A program made the translations under genes and the position numbers. From assembly GCA_009930155.1 (NCBI GenBank), contig RZYX01000015.1, forward strand, positions 1-30,903: a stretch of DNA of 30,903 nucleotides. Reading direction: 5' to 3'. Numbering within the stretch: the stretch's first letter is position 1; the number at the start of each line of letters is the position of its first letter. Positions 29,333 through 30,903 of the stretch are shown one piece after another. Source of the stretch: Clostridia bacterium. Lineage in GTDB: Bacteria > Bacillota_A > Clostridia > Oscillospirales > Acutalibacteraceae. The notes under the pieces were generated by a model. It saw only the letters and a list, made by a program, of their open reading frames with translations. It was not told where the DNA came from and did not search any database.

Positions 29333-30106
29333 TTGATTTTAGTTTTAGATGCAGGAAATACAAACATCACTCTTGGAGTATATGTTAACGAAAAACTTTT
29401 ATTCATTTCTCGTCTTTCTACTGATCACTCTCAAACTGAGGATCAGTTTGCGATAGATATCAACAGTATTTTCACTCTAAATAACTGTAAACCTGTAGAA
29501 TTTAGTGGAGCTGTTTTAAGTTCTGTTGTCCCAAAAATCACAGTTGCCCTTAAAAATGCTGTTAAAAAAGTTACAGGAAAATATCCAATAGTTATAGAAC
29601 CAGGCATAAAAACAGGTCTTGATATCCGTGTTGATAGCCCTGCATATTTAGGTGCTGATTTAGTTGCGGGCTCTGTTGCAGCAATTTCCCAATACCCACT
29701 TCCCTGCCTTATAATGGATTTAGGCACTGCCACCAAGATAAGTGTTATTGACTCCACAGGGGCTTTTCGTGGTTGCACAATCTCACCTGGTGTTGAAATC
29801 TCTACAAATGCACTTTCTAAACGGGCATCGCAACTCCCTCAAATCAGTCTTGAATCTCCTTCACATGCAATTGGTACAAACACCATTGATTGTATGCGTG
29901 CTGGTATTGTATATGGTACTGCTGATATGCTTGATGGTCTTTGCTACAGAATTGAAAACGAATTAGGATCAACTGTTAAAACAATTGTCGCTACTGGCGG
30001 CATGGCTAAAGAAATTGTTTCACATTGTAGAAGAAACATTATACTTAATAACAACCTTATACTTGAAGGTTTAAAAATAATATATGATAAAAATGCACGA
30101 CAATAA
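29333..30106 (+). CDS. coaX: Type III pantothenate kinase
   Basis: First step of coenzyme A synthesis, phosphorylating pantothenate. The 257-aa protein has the type III signatures: MILVLDAGNTNITLGVY (phosphate loop), SSVVPKITVALKNAVKK, GADLVAGSVAAI, MDLGTATKISVID and GCTISPGVEISTNAL. The start is TTG at 29333, with AGGAGG 9 bases upstream. Type III enzymes usually need a monovalent cation and are not inhibited by CoA. The next gene, 55 bases on, is an ECF S component, which suggests uptake and phosphorylation of the same vitamin. Confidence 0.96.
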   Translation: MILVLDAGNTNITLGVYVNEKLLFISRLSTDHSQTEDQFAIDINSIFTLNNCKPVEFSGAVLSSVVPKITVALKNAVKKVTGKYPIVIEPGIKTGLDIRVDSPAYLGADLVAGSVAAISQYPLPCLIMDLGTATKISVIDSTGAFRGCTISPGVEISTNALSKRASQLPQISLESPSHAIGTNTIDCMRAGIVYGTADMLDGLCYRIENELGSTVKTIVATGGMAKEIVSHCRRNIILNNNLILEGLKIIYDKNARQ

Positions 30107-30161
30107 TTTCGTCAAATTTTGCGTTGCATCCCTTTGGGAGTAACAGCAAGGAGGAATATAT

Positions 30162-30797
30162 ATGTCAACAATATCAAAAAACAAGTCTGAAAAGGTCAAT
30201 GTGCTTTGGATGACGCAAATCGCCGTTCTGATTGCTATCATTTTTTTAATGGCTTTCACGCCTATCGGCTATCTACCAATCAATGCGGGTCTAAAAGTTA
30301 CACTTATACCAGTCCCCGTTGTTATCGGTGCTATTATTCTTGGACCTGTTGCTGGAGCTGTGCTCGGTGCCGTTTTTGGAATAACAAGCTTTTTGCAATG
30401 CTTTGGAGCTGAGCCATTTGGCACTGCCCTATTTGCAGTAAGCCCTGTACGCACATTTTTACTTTGCATGATTCCCAGAATTCTTATGGGTGTTTTATGC
30501 GGTCTTATTTTTAAAGCTCTATTTTCTATTGATAAGACAAAGCTAGTTTCATATGGTATTGCAAATCTTTGTGGTCCACTTTTAAACACTATTTTATTTA
30601 TGAGTTCTCTTTGGATTTTGTTTAAAAATACAGAACCAATTAAAGAACTTGCAAATTCATTCGGAGCAAAAGGCTTTTGGGGCTTTGTTATTGCCTCTGT
30701 TGGTATAAACGCTTTAATTGAAGCCTCTGTATGCCTTATTATTGGAACAGCAATAAGTAAAACCTTAGCTGTTTACATGAAAAAACTTAAAACATAA
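30162..30797 (+). CDS. ECF transporter S component, probably for pantothenate
   Basis: Substrate-binding membrane subunit of an energy-coupling-factor vitamin transporter. The 211-aa protein has about six hydrophobic helices and the S-component opening of a short basic N-terminus followed by MTQIAVLIAIIFLMAFTPIGYLPI, then KVTLIPVPVVIGAIILGPVAGAVLGAVFGITSFL, a pattern seen in the RibU/PanT group. AGGAGG is upstream of the ATG. The partner genes ecfA and ecfT are not in the window, so it would use a shared module encoded elsewhere. Specificity for pantothenate is inferred from coaX next door; riboflavin or another vitamin is possible. Confidence 0.85.
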   Translation: MSTISKNKSEKVNVLWMTQIAVLIAIIFLMAFTPIGYLPINAGLKVTLIPVPVVIGAIILGPVAGAVLGAVFGITSFLQCFGAEPFGTALFAVSPVRTFLLCMIPRILMGVLCGLIFKALFSIDKTKLVSYGIANLCGPLLNTILFMSSLWILFKNTEPIKELANSFGAKGFWGFVIASVGINALIEASVCLIIGTAISKTLAVYMKKLKT

Positions 30798-30842
30798 AAT
30801 TTTATACGGTGAGTTTATTTGACCATATATTTTATTAACAAC

Positions 30843-30880
30843 AAACAGCGCTGTGAATTATAAAATTCACAGCGCTGTTT
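30843..30880 (+). terminator. Strong terminator after the ECF S component
   Basis: A perfect 17-bp stem (30843-30859 with 30864-30880, core CAGCGCTGTG) and a 4-base loop, followed by ATTTATTTAAATT. It closes the coaX unit; the A-run on the left means it may also work for a gene arriving from the right. Confidence 0.9.
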
Positions 30881-30903
30881 ATTTATTTAAATTAATTTAT
30901 ATC

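Overview
The window is AT-rich, gene-dense DNA from what looks like an anaerobic, low-GC Firmicute of class Clostridia (Ruminococcaceae/Oscillospirales-like; inferred from gene content only). Clues are a sporulation gene (yunB), a Firmicutes-style cdaA-cdaR pair, a complete bacterial V-type ATPase operon, a DivIVA-like protein, DUF1292 and DUF6514 proteins, a Firmicutes-type 6S RNA, strong GGAGG-type ribosome binding sites and frequent TTG/GTG starts. No transposase, integrase, prophage, CRISPR array or tRNA was seen.

Layout. (1) 1-7753, minus strand: eight close-packed genes that read like one transcription unit from a promoter at about 7.8 kb: DUF695/RraB-like protein, cyclophilin, ispF, cdaA, cdaR, a protein with repeated calcium-loop-like motifs, then a response regulator and a sensor kinase that runs off the left edge. 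(2) 7989-10480, plus strand: a small HPr-like protein with Asn at the phospho-histidine position, a gene-poor stretch ending in a very long hairpin, and asnB. (3) 10657-19274, minus strand: V-ATPase operon in the order H/G-I-K-E-C-F-A-B-D, with a clear promoter upstream and two hairpin terminators downstream. (4) 19604-20806, plus strand: a divergent PRPP synthetase. (5) 21057-23825, minus strand: yunB and ligA. (6) 23.86-24.36 kb, minus strand: an apparently non-coding unit with a near-consensus promoter and a terminator, not recognised. (7) 24518-25808, plus strand: DUF1292 protein, 6S RNA, and a TauE/SafE exporter encoded as two overlapping half-length genes. (8) 25842-28725, minus strand: DivIVA-like protein followed by an orphan fumarase-type beta subunit, then an alpha/beta hydrolase. 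(9) 28970-30797, plus strand: DUF6514 protein, type III pantothenate kinase and an ECF S component, closed by a strong terminator.

How the genes fit together. The cdaA/cdaR pair makes and controls c-di-AMP, a signal tied to osmolyte transport and wall stress; here it sits in one run with a two-component system and a membrane-anchored repeat protein rather than with glmM. The V-ATPase keeps every residue that binds sodium in the Enterococcus hirae rotor ring, so a sodium pump or sodium-driven ATP synthase is predicted. coaX with the ECF S component suggests pantothenate uptake and phosphorylation.

Most of the window is ordinary core genome. The least explained items are the histidine-less HPr homologue, the 23.9-24.3 kb transcription unit, the asnB leader hairpin and the orphan fumarase beta subunit.
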